This document shows, in pieces, positions 49,633 through 58,417 of a DNA stretch of 64,000 nt. The notes beneath the pieces are model-generated. The model was not told where the DNA came from and did not search any database. It saw only the letters and a program-made list of their open reading frames with translations. Both the position numbers and the translations under genes were made by a program. Origin of the DNA: Dehalococcoidia bacterium (lineage in GTDB: Bacteria; Chloroflexota; Dehalococcoidia; DSTF01; JALHUB01); the NCBI GenBank assembly GCA_030018455.1, contig JASEFU010000008.1, forward strand, positions 1 to 64,000, read 5' to 3'. Numbering within the stretch: the stretch's first letter is position 1; each line of letters opens with the position of its first letter.

Positions 49633-51038
49633 GAGCCTGCGCGCCTTACGCGTCGCTCGAATCGAGCGAAAGGGCGGGAGGAATCGCCTTCCCCCTGCTG
49701 CTGGTCTACTTCGTTGTCGCGGGCGCCGGCTTGCTGGTCCCGTTGCTTAACCGTCCGGTGCTTGTCCTCGCGCCGATCGGGCTTGCGGCGGCCTTCATGC
49801 TGGTGGCGCGCCGTATGGACCTCGGGATTTATCTGCTCATCGCTTCAACGGCCTTCAACCGCTACAACTTTGAGGTCGCGGGCTGGAATGCCAAGGTGGA
49901 GAACATCGTTCTGCTGGTAGTGCTGACGGCCTGGGCGTTGCGCGTCACCTCCGGCCGTGATCGCGCTCAGCGGCTGCCCTTCGCCCTGCTGATCGGCCTT
50001 TTCCTGCTGACAAATGTCTTGTCTTCGGTCATGAACTCGGCGGATGTCTACAAGAGCATGCGGATAGTCGTCCGGATGACTCTCGCCGTCGCCCTCTTCT
50101 ACCTCATATTCGGGTACGTCTCAGACCGGGCGAAACTCCTGGCGGCGCTGCGGGCGCTGCTCATTACGGGGGCAGGGGCGTGCGCATTCGGCGTGGGGGC
50201 GCTCATTGTCTGGCACCTAAATGGGTGGGACGTGGGCGTGCAGCATGACCCAATCACCGGCGTTGTCTCGGCCAAGGGGACACTGTGGGAGGGGAACATC
50301 TTCGGCTCCTACGCCGCCGGCATAGCTGTTCTCAGCGGTTCTCTTCTTGTGTCACGGGCTCCCACTCTTCAGCGCGGGTTGCTGTCCGTCGTCTTCGTTC
50401 TGGCGATGGCGGCGCTGATCATGAGCCTGACCCGGGCAGCTTGGGTGGCCTTCGCCGCCGCCGCGGTGCTCGCCGTCGTCTTCCTGCGGGGCGTGCGGTT
50501 GCGGACGGCGTTACTGGTGACAGGAATGGCCGCGGTTGCCCTGACGCTGGTATTCCGGTTCGACCTCGGTGGGGTGCCCGACGACGTTTCTGCGCGCTTT
50601 GCCACGCTCTCCGCCATACGATCCGACACGAACACCGTGTCGCGGCTGAAAAACATCGACCTTGGTCTCGATGAGTGGCGGTCAAAGCCCTTGCTTGGCT
50701 GGGGCACCGACGGCTTTCACATCAACCACCCCGAAATACTATCGGCGTTGCCCAGTCCTCAACTGGCCACTCTGTACGATACGGGAATCGTCGGTCTTGT
50801 TCTTTTCGCTGGCCTTGTTGGCGCGCTGCTGTTCCACTCCGTGCGGGCTTCGGCGCGCGCCGGCGACGAACAGGTGGGGGCAATGCTGGGAGCATTGACC
50901 ATCGCTGCCGTCGCTCAGCTCGTCGCGTTTCAGGCAACCGACGCCTTCTGGCTGGGCTTCATCTGGGTGTATTTCGGACTGATGATGGGAGCGGTGAGGC
51001 TGCTCGAGAAAGGGACCCGCGTTGAAGATTGCGATTGA
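49629..51038 (+). CDS. O-antigen polymerase/ligase-type membrane protein
   Basis: A 469-aa protein with about 10-12 membrane helices and the Wzy/WaaL (Wzy_C) arrangement: a large extracytoplasmic loop near residues 310-385 containing RFATLSAIRSDTNTVSRLKNIDLG and GWGTDGFHINHPEIL, followed by DTGIVGLVLFAGLVGALL. It should polymerise or transfer the lipid-linked glycan on the outer face. Polymerase and ligase cannot be separated by sequence alone. It overlaps the next gene by 17 bases. Confidence 0.82.
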   Translation: MRACAPYASLESSERAGGIAFPLLLVYFVVAGAGLLVPLLNRPVLVLAPIGLAAAFMLVARRMDLGIYLLIASTAFNRYNFEVAGWNAKVENIVLLVVLTAWALRVTSGRDRAQRLPFALLIGLFLLTNVLSSVMNSADVYKSMRIVVRMTLAVALFYLIFGYVSDRAKLLAALRALLITGAGACAFGVGALIVWHLNGWDVGVQHDPITGVVSAKGTLWEGNIFGSYAAGIAVLSGSLLVSRAPTLQRGLLSVVFVLAMAALIMSLTRAAWVAFAAAAVLAVVFLRGVRLRTALLVTGMAAVALTLVFRFDLGGVPDDVSARFATLSAIRSDTNTVSRLKNIDLGLDEWRSKPLLGWGTDGFHINHPEILSALPSPQLATLYDTGIVGLVLFAGLVGALLFHSVRASARAGDEQVGAMLGALTIAAVAQLVAFQATDAFWLGFIWVYFGLMMGAVRLLEKGTRVEDCD

Positions 51039-52218
51039 CGCTCACATGGTAGGGCATCAGGCGACCGGCAACGAGACCTACACTCTAAATCTCATCGATG
51101 CCCTGGCGCGCCTCGACGGAGCGGGTCGCGAGTACACCGTCTACGTCGACCGGCGCGGTCTGAGCAGCCTTCCCCCTTCCCTGAACGGTCGCGTGAGGGT
51201 GCGCGTCCTGCCGCTGCATTCGCCGCTGGTGCGGATTCCCTTCCTCTTGCCCGTCGAGCTGTGGCGACGTCGAGCGGACGTGGCGCACATGCACTACATC
51301 CTGCCGCCGGTCGTTCCTCGCTGTGCCACCGTCCTCACAGTCCACGATATCTCTTTCGAACGCTATCCTGACTTCTTCAGTCGCAGCGAGCTGCTGCGGG
51401 CGCGGACCCTTGTCCCCTTTTCCGCTCGCCGCGCCGATGTCGTGATCGCGGTCTCCGAATTCACGAAGGCAGATCTCGTCAGCTTCTACGGCATCGACCC
51501 GGAGAAGATCGTGGTCACGTCGGCGGCGCCGGCCCCCCACTTTCATCCGCTGGACGACCGCCGGCGGATCGATGCCGTGCGCAGGGAGTACGGGATCGAC
51601 GGCCCGTTCATTCTGTACGTGGGCAACATTCAGCCGCGGAAGAACCTGCGGCGCCTGATAGAGGCCTTCGCTGCCACAGCATGCGAAAGCGACATTCCTC
51701 ATCGCCTGGTTATCGTCGGCAAGAAGGCGTGGCTGCATTCGCCCGTTCTCGAAGCGGCGCGAGCTTCGAGGTTGAGCGAGAGGATAACGTTCACAGGTTA
51801 CGTCCCGGATAAAGACCTGCCCGCCCTCTACAACGCCGCTGACCTATTCGTCTATCCGTCCATCTTTGAAGGCTTCGGCCTTCCCGTCCTGGAGGCGATG
51901 TCCTGCGGCACTCCCGTTATCACGTCCAACACGTCGTCTCTTCCCGAAGTGGGAGGCGATGCCGCGGTCTATTTCGATCCTTTGGACGCCGGCGACATCG
52001 CCCGCGCGATTCGAGCCGCGCTGGCGGACCCGGAGCTACGGTCGAGGCTTTCGGCGCGCGGGCTGGCGCGGGCGAAAGAGTTTTCTTGGGCGGCCACCGC
52101 CCGGAAGACCGTCGAAGCGTACGAGCAGGCGTTCAGGGCACGTTTCGGTGCGTCGAAGGCAGCCACTGCAATAGCGGAGCACAAGACGGTTATTAGCGGA
52201 AGGAGTCAGCGCTCATGA
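51022..52218 (+). CDS. GT4-family glycosyltransferase
   Basis: A 398-aa GT-B enzyme close to the one at 48.4-49.6 kb: IAIDAHMVGHQATGNETYTLNL, VLTVHDISFERYPDFFSR, IAVSEFTKADLVSFYGI, LYVGNIQPRKNLRRLIEAF and PSIFEGFGLPVLEAMSCGTPVI. It probably transfers a mannose-type residue. The start is TTG 51022, inside the end of the polymerase gene, giving translational coupling. The stop overlaps the following gene remnant by four bases. Confidence 0.88.
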   Translation: MKIAIDAHMVGHQATGNETYTLNLIDALARLDGAGREYTVYVDRRGLSSLPPSLNGRVRVRVLPLHSPLVRIPFLLPVELWRRRADVAHMHYILPPVVPRCATVLTVHDISFERYPDFFSRSELLRARTLVPFSARRADVVIAVSEFTKADLVSFYGIDPEKIVVTSAAPAPHFHPLDDRRRIDAVRREYGIDGPFILYVGNIQPRKNLRRLIEAFAATACESDIPHRLVIVGKKAWLHSPVLEAARASRLSERITFTGYVPDKDLPALYNAADLFVYPSIFEGFGLPVLEAMSCGTPVITSNTSSLPEVGGDAAVYFDPLDAGDIARAIRAALADPELRSRLSARGLARAKEFSWAATARKTVEAYEQAFRARFGASKAATAIAEHKTVISGRSQRS

Positions 52219-52608
52219 GGATCGCGATGGTCGGAAGCAGGGGCATTCCGGCGCGATACGGTGGTTCGGAGACCGCAATCGAGGAGATCGGCTGGCGGCT
52301 GGTTGAGCGCGGGCGGTTGCTTTGCCTACGAGTTCAACGGGAGGCGCCGCTTCGCCGTGCGGAGGCTCGTTTCGGGAACCAGCTATTTGCTGCGCGCCCT
52401 AGTGGCGGCCGCACGGAGGCGGTTGCTCGGGAAGCCGGTGGACCCGGGATATACGGTCGCAGCCGCCTGGCGGGGATGCAGAGTCTCGTCGCAGGAGATC
52501 CGAAAGATGTGCGCCGAATGCGGTCTCGTGATTGACCGCGTGGTCGGCGAGGGGAGCGACCAGATGCTGGTCATCGGCCATAAACTATCCGAGAGCGAGG
52601 GGGCATAG
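52215..52608 (+). pseudogene. Chimeric remnant: glycosyltransferase start joined to methyltransferase end
   Basis: The first 33 or so codons (RIAMVGSRGIPARYGGSETA to LVERGR) match the N-terminus of DUF1972-type glycosyltransferases such as the next gene. After about base 52313 similarity to that family stops. In a different reading frame the rest encodes FAYEFNGRRRFAVRRL and SSQEIRKMCAECGLVIDRVVGEGSDQML, the C-terminal end of a SAM methyltransferase. The two halves are out of frame, so no chimeric protein is made. A deletion joining two genes is the simplest explanation. Confidence 0.7.
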
Positions 52609-52610
52609 CC

Positions 52611-53867
52611 GTGTCGTCAGCGAGAATAATCGCCTTCGGCAACAAAGAAAGGCCGGCCGCCGGAGGGCTTCGTATCGCGATCATCGGCGCGCGCGGGATT
52701 CCCGCCCGCTGGGGAGGCTTCGAGACGGTCGCCTCGGAGCTGGCTCCTCGCCTCGTGGAGCGTGGCCACGACGTGACGGTCTACTGCCGGCCCCGCTACT
52801 CGCTTCCCTCGCGGCCGGAGACGTATCGAAGCGTAAAGCTGCGCTATTTGCCCGCCCTCTACACGAAGTCGCTGGAAACGCTTTCCCACGAGTCCCTGAG
52901 CGCGGCCCACTCGTTCCTGTCGCGGTTCGATCTCTTGTACGTGCTCGGTTTCCGGGCCAGCTTCCTGTACCTGCTGGCGCGGCTGATAGGGATACCGGTG
53001 GTGATGAACACCGACGGCTTCGATTGGCGCCGCCGGAAGTGGGGGAAGGTCGGGCGCCTCTATTTGCGCATCGCGGAGGCGATCGGTGCCCGCTGGACGG
53101 CAACCCACCTCATCTGCGACTCGCGCGCCCTCCAGCCTTACTTTCGGCGCGAGTACGGCCGCGACAGCAAGTTCATCGCCTACGGCGCCAATCTCTTTGA
53201 GTCCAGCAATCCAGCCGTTCTCGACAGGTACGGCCTCGTCTCGGGGGACTACTTTCTGGTGGTGGCCCGCATCGAGCCTGAGAACAACATCGACCTCATC
53301 GTCCGCGCCTTCTCCCAGGTTGAGACCGACAAGAAGCTGGCGGTGGTGGGCGCCGCCAACTATCGCAGCCGTTACCTGGAAGACCTGAAGCGCACGGCTG
53401 ACCCCCGCGTGCGCTTTCTGGGCGGCGTCTACGAGCCCGGACACATCGAAGAGATATTCGCGAACTCATTCGCCTACCTGCATGGTCATGAAGTGGGCGG
53501 GACAAACCCTGCCTTGCTGCACGCGATGGGGTGCGGCTGCTGCGCCGCGGCGCTGGATGTGCCGTTCAACCGCGAGATCGTGGGTGACGCCGGCCTATTG
53601 TGGCGGAAGTCGGGGAGAGAGCTGAGCGCGCTCTTGAACGCTCTGCTCAATGACCCCGCTCGCGCCGACGCGCTTCGGGTCGCCGCCAGGGAGCGCGTAC
53701 GCAAGCGCTATTCCTGGGACGCCATCGCCGACGATTATGATCGCTTCTTCCGCGAGATTGCCGGGCGAAAGCGTCACCGCAGGAGCGATCGTCAGGAGGA
53801 ACGGAATTGGCTACAGACTCAGCAATCAGAGCCGAGCGAGACCGAACCGAGACGGCGGGCGGCGTAA
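52611..53867 (+). CDS. DUF1972/GT4 glycosyltransferase (rhamnosyltransferase-like)
   Basis: A 418-aa GT-B glycosyltransferase with IAIIGARGIPARWGGFETVASELAPRL near residue 23, the DUF1972 block VVMNTDGFDWRRRKWG near 130, YFLVVARIEPENNIDLIVRAF, FLGGVYEPGHIEEIFANSFAYLHGHEVGGTNPALLHAMGCG. This family often adds the second sugar (rhamnose) in Gram-positive capsule synthesis. GTG 52611 lies two bases after the remnant. The last 61 bases overlap the next gene. Confidence 0.87.
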   Translation: MSSARIIAFGNKERPAAGGLRIAIIGARGIPARWGGFETVASELAPRLVERGHDVTVYCRPRYSLPSRPETYRSVKLRYLPALYTKSLETLSHESLSAAHSFLSRFDLLYVLGFRASFLYLLARLIGIPVVMNTDGFDWRRRKWGKVGRLYLRIAEAIGARWTATHLICDSRALQPYFRREYGRDSKFIAYGANLFESSNPAVLDRYGLVSGDYFLVVARIEPENNIDLIVRAFSQVETDKKLAVVGAANYRSRYLEDLKRTADPRVRFLGGVYEPGHIEEIFANSFAYLHGHEVGGTNPALLHAMGCGCCAAALDVPFNREIVGDAGLLWRKSGRELSALLNALLNDPARADALRVAARERVRKRYSWDAIADDYDRFFREIAGRKRHRRSDRQEERNWLQTQQSEPSETEPRRRAA

Positions 53868-54505
53868 CGCCGTTTTCCCGTGAGCTCACGGATGCGCCTC
53901 GCCTGCAGCTTGCCCTGAAGCGGGCGATGGACATCGCCGTGGCGACCGTCCTGCTCGCAATTCTCGCCCCCCTGTTTCTGCTTCTCGCCCTCGTCGTCAA
54001 GCTCACGTCGCCCGGCCCGATTCTCTACCGATGGCGAGTGGTCGGCCGCGGAGGCCGCTACTTCACCGGCTACAAATTCCGCACGATGGTCCAGGACGCC
54101 GACCGAATGAAGAGCGATCTGCTGGCGCACAATGAAATGATCGGCCCGGCGTTCAAGATGAAGAATGACCCGCGCGTGACGCCTGTGGGCCGGTTTCTGC
54201 GGCGCCGCTCCCTCGACGAGCTACCCCAGCTCTGGAGCGTCCTCAAGGGCGACATGAGCCTGGTGGGCCCGCGGCCGGCGCTTCAGGAGGACTATGAGCG
54301 GTTCACGGACTGGCAGAAACTGAGGGTGGCCGTGAAGCCGGGCATAACCTGTCTCTGGCAGGTCTCCGGCCGGAACCGTATCAGTGACTTCGATGAGTGG
54401 GTGCGCCTCGACCTGAAGTACATCGAAGAGTGGTCGCTCTGGCTTGACATCACGATTCTCTTGAAGACGATTCCCGCGGTAATCAGCGGGCGCGGCGCTT
54501 CTTGA
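53807..54505 (+). CDS. Undecaprenyl-phosphate sugar phosphotransferase (intact)
   Basis: The initiating phosphoglycosyl transferase of glycan synthesis: it moves a sugar 1-phosphate from a nucleotide sugar to undecaprenyl phosphate. The 232-aa catalytic-domain-only protein has one membrane anchor (about 45-70), [13 protein letters not shown], the active-site block [25 protein letters not shown] and [14 protein letters not shown]. All catalytic residues are present, unlike its relative at 41.5-42.9 kb. TTG 53807 is assumed; a start nearer the membrane anchor is possible, since the first 35 residues are not conserved. Confidence 0.88.
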   Translation: MATDSAIRAERDRTETAGGVTPFSRELTDAPRLQLALKRAMDIAVATVLLAILAPLFLLLALVVKLTSPGPILYRWRVVGRGGRYFTGYKFRTMVQDADRMKSDLLAHNEMIGPAFKMKNDPRVTPVGRFLRRRSLDELPQLWSVLKGDMSLVGPRPALQEDYERFTDWQKLRVAVKPGITCLWQVSGRNRISDFDEWVRLDLKYIEEWSLWLDITILLKTIPAVISGRGAS

Positions 54506-54603
54506 TAGAGGGCCGTTCGAGGAGAAGTCGTGGCAGTTCCCATTTGCCCGAGGGCCGGGCGCTGCTATACTAGGCGGCGACTCAGCAGGGAAGGCTGCCG
54601 TTT

Positions 54604-55062
54604 GTGATCGAAGGCGTTGAGATAAAGACCCTGGTTACCCACTCCGACGAGCGCGGCTTCTTTCGCGAGGTCGTGCGCGCCACCGAGGGCATCGTCCGCG
54701 AGGGCTGGGCGCAGGTAAGCCACTCCCTCATGTTCCCGGGCGTGGCCAAGGCGTGGCACGTCCACCCGACGCAGACCGATTGGTGGTACGTGGTGGCCGG
54801 CGATTTGAAGGTGGCGCTGTACGACCTGCGGGACGGCTCGCCGACGAAGGGAGAGCTACAGGAGGTCTTTCTCGGCGAGCACTACGAGGCGCAACTGCTG
54901 AAGATACCGCCCGGCGTCGCCCACGGCTGCAAAGCGATCGGCGGGCAGGCGCACCTCGTTTACCTGACCTCCAGCGTGTACGACCCGAAAGAAGAGGGGC
55001 GCATCCCCCACGACGACCCGACCATCGGCTACGACTGGCTGGCGCTGCCGCCCATAACCTGA
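54604..55062 (+). CDS. dTDP-4-dehydrorhamnose 3,5-epimerase-like cupin
   Basis: A 152-aa RmlC-like cupin with TLVTHSDERGFFREVVRATEG, FPGVAKAWHVHPTQTDWWYVVAGDLKVALYD and KIPPGVAHGCKAIGGQAHLVYLTS. The His in WHVHPTQTDWW corresponds to the catalytic base region. It is shorter than canonical RmlC (about 180 aa) and no other rml genes are here, so it could be an RmlC-like epimerase for another nucleotide sugar. GTG 54604 lies just after AGGGAAGG. Its 3' end overlaps the convergent gene by 34 bases. Confidence 0.8.
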   Translation: MIEGVEIKTLVTHSDERGFFREVVRATEGIVREGWAQVSHSLMFPGVAKAWHVHPTQTDWWYVVAGDLKVALYDLRDGSPTKGELQEVFLGEHYEAQLLKIPPGVAHGCKAIGGQAHLVYLTSSVYDPKEEGRIPHDDPTIGYDWLALPPIT

Positions 55063-56138
55063 CCCGCGCCCTGCAGCTCTCCGAACGCCTCGCCGATGAT
55101 CCGCCACACGACCTCCGGCCGCGCGCACCGAATCCGCGAGATGCTCTCCGACGCGCCGTAGCTCCAGGCGGCGACGTAGTCCGCTCCCAGGGCCGCTGCC
55201 CGGCGCAGCCCCTCCTTCAACTCCTCCTCGCGTCCCTCCGGCACGAGGAACGCCTGTACCCACACCTGCGACTTGAGTCCGTTGCGCCGGGCCAGCGCCA
55301 GCGCCTTCTCGACGAAGACGGAGAAGAACGGCTCCCGGTCGACGGCGAGCGCGAACCAGTAGGGGTCGGTGCCCAGCATGTCGAGCGCGGGGATAGCGGC
55401 GGCCGCCTCCCAGTCTAAGATGCCGAACTGGAGCAGCGGGTTCGCGTCCGGGTCGCTGCTGCCGACAAGCCGGGCGAGCCGCGACGCCAGCTCCGGGAAA
55501 CCGGCGGCGACGAAATCGACGGGGAAGAGGCAGAGGTCGTTCTGGAGACCGAGCCGCCGCGCTTCGGTGGACAGCTCGTCGATCAGCTCGATTACGGAGG
55601 CGTCGCGGAACGCTTTCACTTCCGCGTCGAACGTCTCCGGCATCGCGTGCCCCGCGCGCTCGCGAAACTTCTGCTGACAGACGTCGCAGCGGCAGGCCCA
55701 CGCGGTCGACCGCTCCTCGCGCATGAGCGGGACGAAGAAGTGGGGCTCGTCCCAGACCACGCCGTCGCCGCCCGTCTCCGCTGCCGCCCGCACCCACTCT
55801 TTCAGGAAGCGCCGCGTCTCCGGGTGGTTGGGGCAGGCCGCGGGCGCGCGTCTTCCGTCCGATAGCACCTGCAGCGTCTCCACGTTGTCCAGCGGGAAGC
55901 GCGACAGCGTTTCGCCGCTGAACACTCCGGCGACGCCCCAGGGGTCGAGCCATACACCGAGTCCTGCCGCCTTCGTCGCAGCGACGATTTCGCGCATGGT
56001 GTCCCGGTAGAAGAGAAGGTCGGTCTCGGTGAGGCAGTGGACGACGTAGCTGCAGTGGTGGGCGAGCATGTCGTCGAGGTCGGCGCGGAAGTGGCGCAGG
56101 GTGCGGGAACTGAAATAGCTGACGCCCGTCTCCACCAC
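55029..56138 (-). CDS. TIM-barrel protein, possible glycoside hydrolase
   Basis: A 369-aa protein with no signal peptide and a TIM-barrel-like pattern: LGVWLDPWGVAGVF near 78, DGVVWDEPHFF near 144, LGTDPYWFAL near 255, SQVWVQAFLVPEG near 295 and ADYVAAWSYGASES near 325. The Asp/Glu in WDEP could be a catalytic acid of a glycosidase-like active site. A Cys cluster (ACRCDVCQQKF near 170) may bind a metal. The family is not recognised with certainty. It is followed upstream on its strand by a lipoprotein with a glycan-binding-like domain. Confidence 0.6.
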   Translation of the reverse strand: MVETGVSYFSSRTLRHFRADLDDMLAHHCSYVVHCLTETDLLFYRDTMREIVAATKAAGLGVWLDPWGVAGVFSGETLSRFPLDNVETLQVLSDGRRAPAACPNHPETRRFLKEWVRAAAETGGDGVVWDEPHFFVPLMREERSTAWACRCDVCQQKFRERAGHAMPETFDAEVKAFRDASVIELIDELSTEARRLGLQNDLCLFPVDFVAAGFPELASRLARLVGSSDPDANPLLQFGILDWEAAAAIPALDMLGTDPYWFALAVDREPFFSVFVEKALALARRNGLKSQVWVQAFLVPEGREEELKEGLRRAAALGADYVAAWSYGASESISRIRCARPEVVWRIIGEAFGELQGAGQVMGGSASQS

Positions 56139-56174
56139 GGTTGCCCCCTTACCGGTGAGAATGTGTGCGCAAGA

Positions 56175-56891
56175 TCAGGGATGGGACGGAGCGCCGGCTT
56201 TGCTCCCCAGGTAGAGGTCGTCGTAGTAGACGTCGCCGTGCATTTCGCCGGTGATCAGGCCCGGCGCGTCATAGCGCGCCTCGAAGAAGACGCGCAGCTC
56301 ATCCAGCTCCTGCGGCACCTCTCCCCACAGCTCGCGGAAGTCCTGGGCCACGTCTCGCTCGAAATAGACCCATTCGCCGGTGCGCGGCTCGTCCTTTCCC
56401 ACGAAGACGAACCGGGCGTTGCTGATCTCGAACGGTTCGGCGTCCGCGCCCGCGAGAAGGTAGCGGATCTGAATGTTGCCCTGGCCGCCCTTGGGGAAGG
56501 CGATGACGACGAACTGCAGGTACTGAAAGGGCGCATCCTTGCGCCAGTTCTCCACCCGGTAGAAGCCGGAAAGGAACTCGGGGAAGCTATCGGGCTTGAG
56601 ACTTTGCACGACGCCGAAAACGCGGTGCTGCGCCGGCTCGGAGGGCGGACGCAGCTTCAGGAGGGCGCTGCGCGCGCCTGAGTGGGCGACGTCCTCGCTG
56701 ATCTCGAACGGCTCTCCCCAACCGCGCGTCTCCATCGAGTACCAGGGGTCCGCGCCTTCCTCGAACCCTGGGTTTACGAGCAGGTTGCCGGAGGCGCCCT
56801 CTTCGGCGTCGCCGTCGCACGCCGCAATGAGAAGGGCCCCCGCAAGCAGGAAACAGGAGAGCAGGAGGGCGACGAAACGCTTCGTGGACAC
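56175..56891 (-). CDS. Lipoprotein with carbohydrate-binding-like beta-sandwich
   Basis: A 238-aa lipoprotein. The signal peptide KRFVALLLSCFLLAGALLIAAC ends in the lipobox IAAC. The mature part starts with an acidic linker and NLLVNPGFEEGADPWY, the typical opening of jelly-roll carbohydrate-binding modules, then WGEPFEISEDVAHSGARSALL. Function unknown; attachment to surface glycan is plausible. GTG 56891 is chosen because GGGAGGG lies just upstream and the signal peptide then begins correctly; longer frames upstream run through the CoA-transferase gene. Confidence 0.75.
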   Translation of the reverse strand: MSTKRFVALLLSCFLLAGALLIAACDGDAEEGASGNLLVNPGFEEGADPWYSMETRGWGEPFEISEDVAHSGARSALLKLRPPSEPAQHRVFGVVQSLKPDSFPEFLSGFYRVENWRKDAPFQYLQFVVIAFPKGGQGNIQIRYLLAGADAEPFEISNARFVFVGKDEPRTGEWVYFERDVAQDFRELWGEVPQELDELRVFFEARYDAPGLITGEMHGDVYYDDLYLGSKAGAPSHP

Positions 56892-56904
56892 GCTTCCCTC
56901 CCGG

Positions 56905-58056
56905 CTAGACCGCATTGTTTTCATGCAACCTGCGTATCTCGTCGTCACCGTAGCCGAGCTGGCGCAGCAACTCGTCGGTGTGCTCTCCCAGAGCGGGCGC
57001 GGGGAGCCGCATGGCGGCGGGCGTCTCCGAGAAGCGTATCGGGTGATTGACCAGCTTCTCCACACGGCCGTCCGGCGCCTCCCATTGGAACACCATCTGA
57101 CGCGCCTGTATCTGAGGATGCGCCGCTACCTCTTCTAACGTGAGCACCGGCCCCGAGGGCACGTCGCCCGCGGCCAGCAGGTCGACCCACTCGTCGCGGG
57201 TCTTCGTGAGGAAGGTCTCACGCAGGATGGCGTCGAGCTCGGCGTTCCGCTGCATCCTCTCGACAAACGACAGAGCACCGAGGTCCGGACGGCCCATCAC
57301 CGTCCACAGGTTGCGCCAGAAGTGCGGCTCCAGGGCGACGCTGAGGGTGATGTACTTGCCGTCGCCGGTCCTGTAGACGCCGTAGCCGGCGCCGTCGCCC
57401 AGAAACATCGCGCGGCCCGTCTTGAGCTGCGAGTAGAGCGCTGTGGTCATCCAGGAGACGAGGCCGTCCGTCATTGACACGTCGACGTACTGGCCGCGTC
57501 CCGTCTGCTGCCGGGCGAAAAGGGCGGCGAGGATGCCCAGCGCCGCGAACATCCCCGACGACAGGTCGCCGATCGCCACCGCCGGACGGTTGGAGAAGCT
57601 GCCCCTATCGATAAGATTGGCGAGCAGCCCCGCAATCCCCTGGTAGCTGATGTCGTGGGCTGGACGGTCGCGATAAGGGCCGTCCTGCCCGAAGCCCGAT
57701 ATCGAGCAGTAGACCAGCGCAGGGTTCAGCGTCGACAGCGCCTCGTGGCCCAGGCCCAGGCGGTCCATAGTGCCGGGCCGGAAGCCCTCGACGAAGACGT
57801 CCGCCCGCTCGATGAGCCGGCGGCAGACTTCCAGCCCCTCCGCCGACTTCAGGTTGACGGTGATGCTCCGCTTGTTGCGGTTCAGGGCCGCGAAGTGGTC
57901 GGACATGCCACCGGGGCCGCGCGACGGGTCGCCGCTGCCGGGGCGTTCCGCCAGGACGACGTCGGCGCCCATGTCGGCGAGGAGGAGCGTGCAGTAGGGG
58001 CCGGGGTACTGCTCGGCCATTGAGACGACTCTCACGCCTTCGAGCGGCGGACTCAT
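56905..58056 (-). CDS. CaiB/BaiF-type (class III) CoA-transferase
   Basis: Paralogue of the enzyme at 1.7-2.9 kb, 383 aa from ATG 58056, which places the family motif GVRVVSMAEQYPGPYCTLLLADMGADVVLAE at the start. NRNKRSITVNLKS follows, then the catalytic Asp in AHDISYQGI near residue 138 and the C-terminal PAPALGEHTDELLRQLGY. The product is a CoA-transferase of unknown acid specificity. Upstream codons in frame lie in repeat-rich DNA and show no similarity. Its stop is 13 bases before the lipoprotein gene on the same strand, so co-transcription is possible. Confidence 0.9.
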   Translation of the reverse strand: MSPPLEGVRVVSMAEQYPGPYCTLLLADMGADVVLAERPGSGDPSRGPGGMSDHFAALNRNKRSITVNLKSAEGLEVCRRLIERADVFVEGFRPGTMDRLGLGHEALSTLNPALVYCSISGFGQDGPYRDRPAHDISYQGIAGLLANLIDRGSFSNRPAVAIGDLSSGMFAALGILAALFARQQTGRGQYVDVSMTDGLVSWMTTALYSQLKTGRAMFLGDGAGYGVYRTGDGKYITLSVALEPHFWRNLWTVMGRPDLGALSFVERMQRNAELDAILRETFLTKTRDEWVDLLAAGDVPSGPVLTLEEVAAHPQIQARQMVFQWEAPDGRVEKLVNHPIRFSETPAAMRLPAPALGEHTDELLRQLGYGDDEIRRLHENNAV

Positions 58057-58417
58057 GTTGGACCCCCAGGCTGATGAACAAGGGGCGAACGCATTGAGGC
58101 GCGTTTCGCTGAAGCAGAGGATATCACAGGAGCGAAACCTCACGGAAGGCGAGGAGGAGGCGTGGCGGCGGGCAAGATGCCTGGCGGGCAAGATGCCTGG
58201 CGGGCAAGATGCCCGCCCTATCGTTGATGGTGCAGTCCTGCGGGATGAATCCCGCAGCTTTCCGCAGCGAGCGTTGTCGGCTGCTCTGCTGATGCGACGC
58301 TCGGCCGCAAGCCTGCCTGCGGTAGGCAGGCATCGCGGCGTCTATCTGCTGAAGAGAGGTCTGGCTGCAAGCAAGCGGCACCGTCTAGGCCCCAGCCTGC
58401 GATTACCCATTGCGCTG
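58057..58417. other. Repeat-rich intergenic region
   Basis: No gene is seen in these 361 bases. They hold the 16-base tandem array described separately, a hairpin CTGCGGGATGAATCCCGCAG near 58238, and a palindromic stretch GCCTGCCTGCGGTAGGCAGGC near 58312 that recalls the dispersed repeats at 7.1 and 14.5 kb. The region separates two minus-strand genes. Confidence 0.55.
58167..58214. repeat. 16-base tandem repeat, three units
   Basis: GGCGGGCAAGATGCCT is repeated three times head to tail, the last base of the third unit being C. Each unit contains the inverted pair GGC/GCC (the third continues into GCCCGCC), so hairpins can form. It has no spacers and is not a CRISPR. Confidence 0.8.

Noticed and set aside
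58167-58214. Possible CRISPR array
   Set aside because: Units are 16 bases, directly adjacent, without spacers, and no cas genes are in the window.
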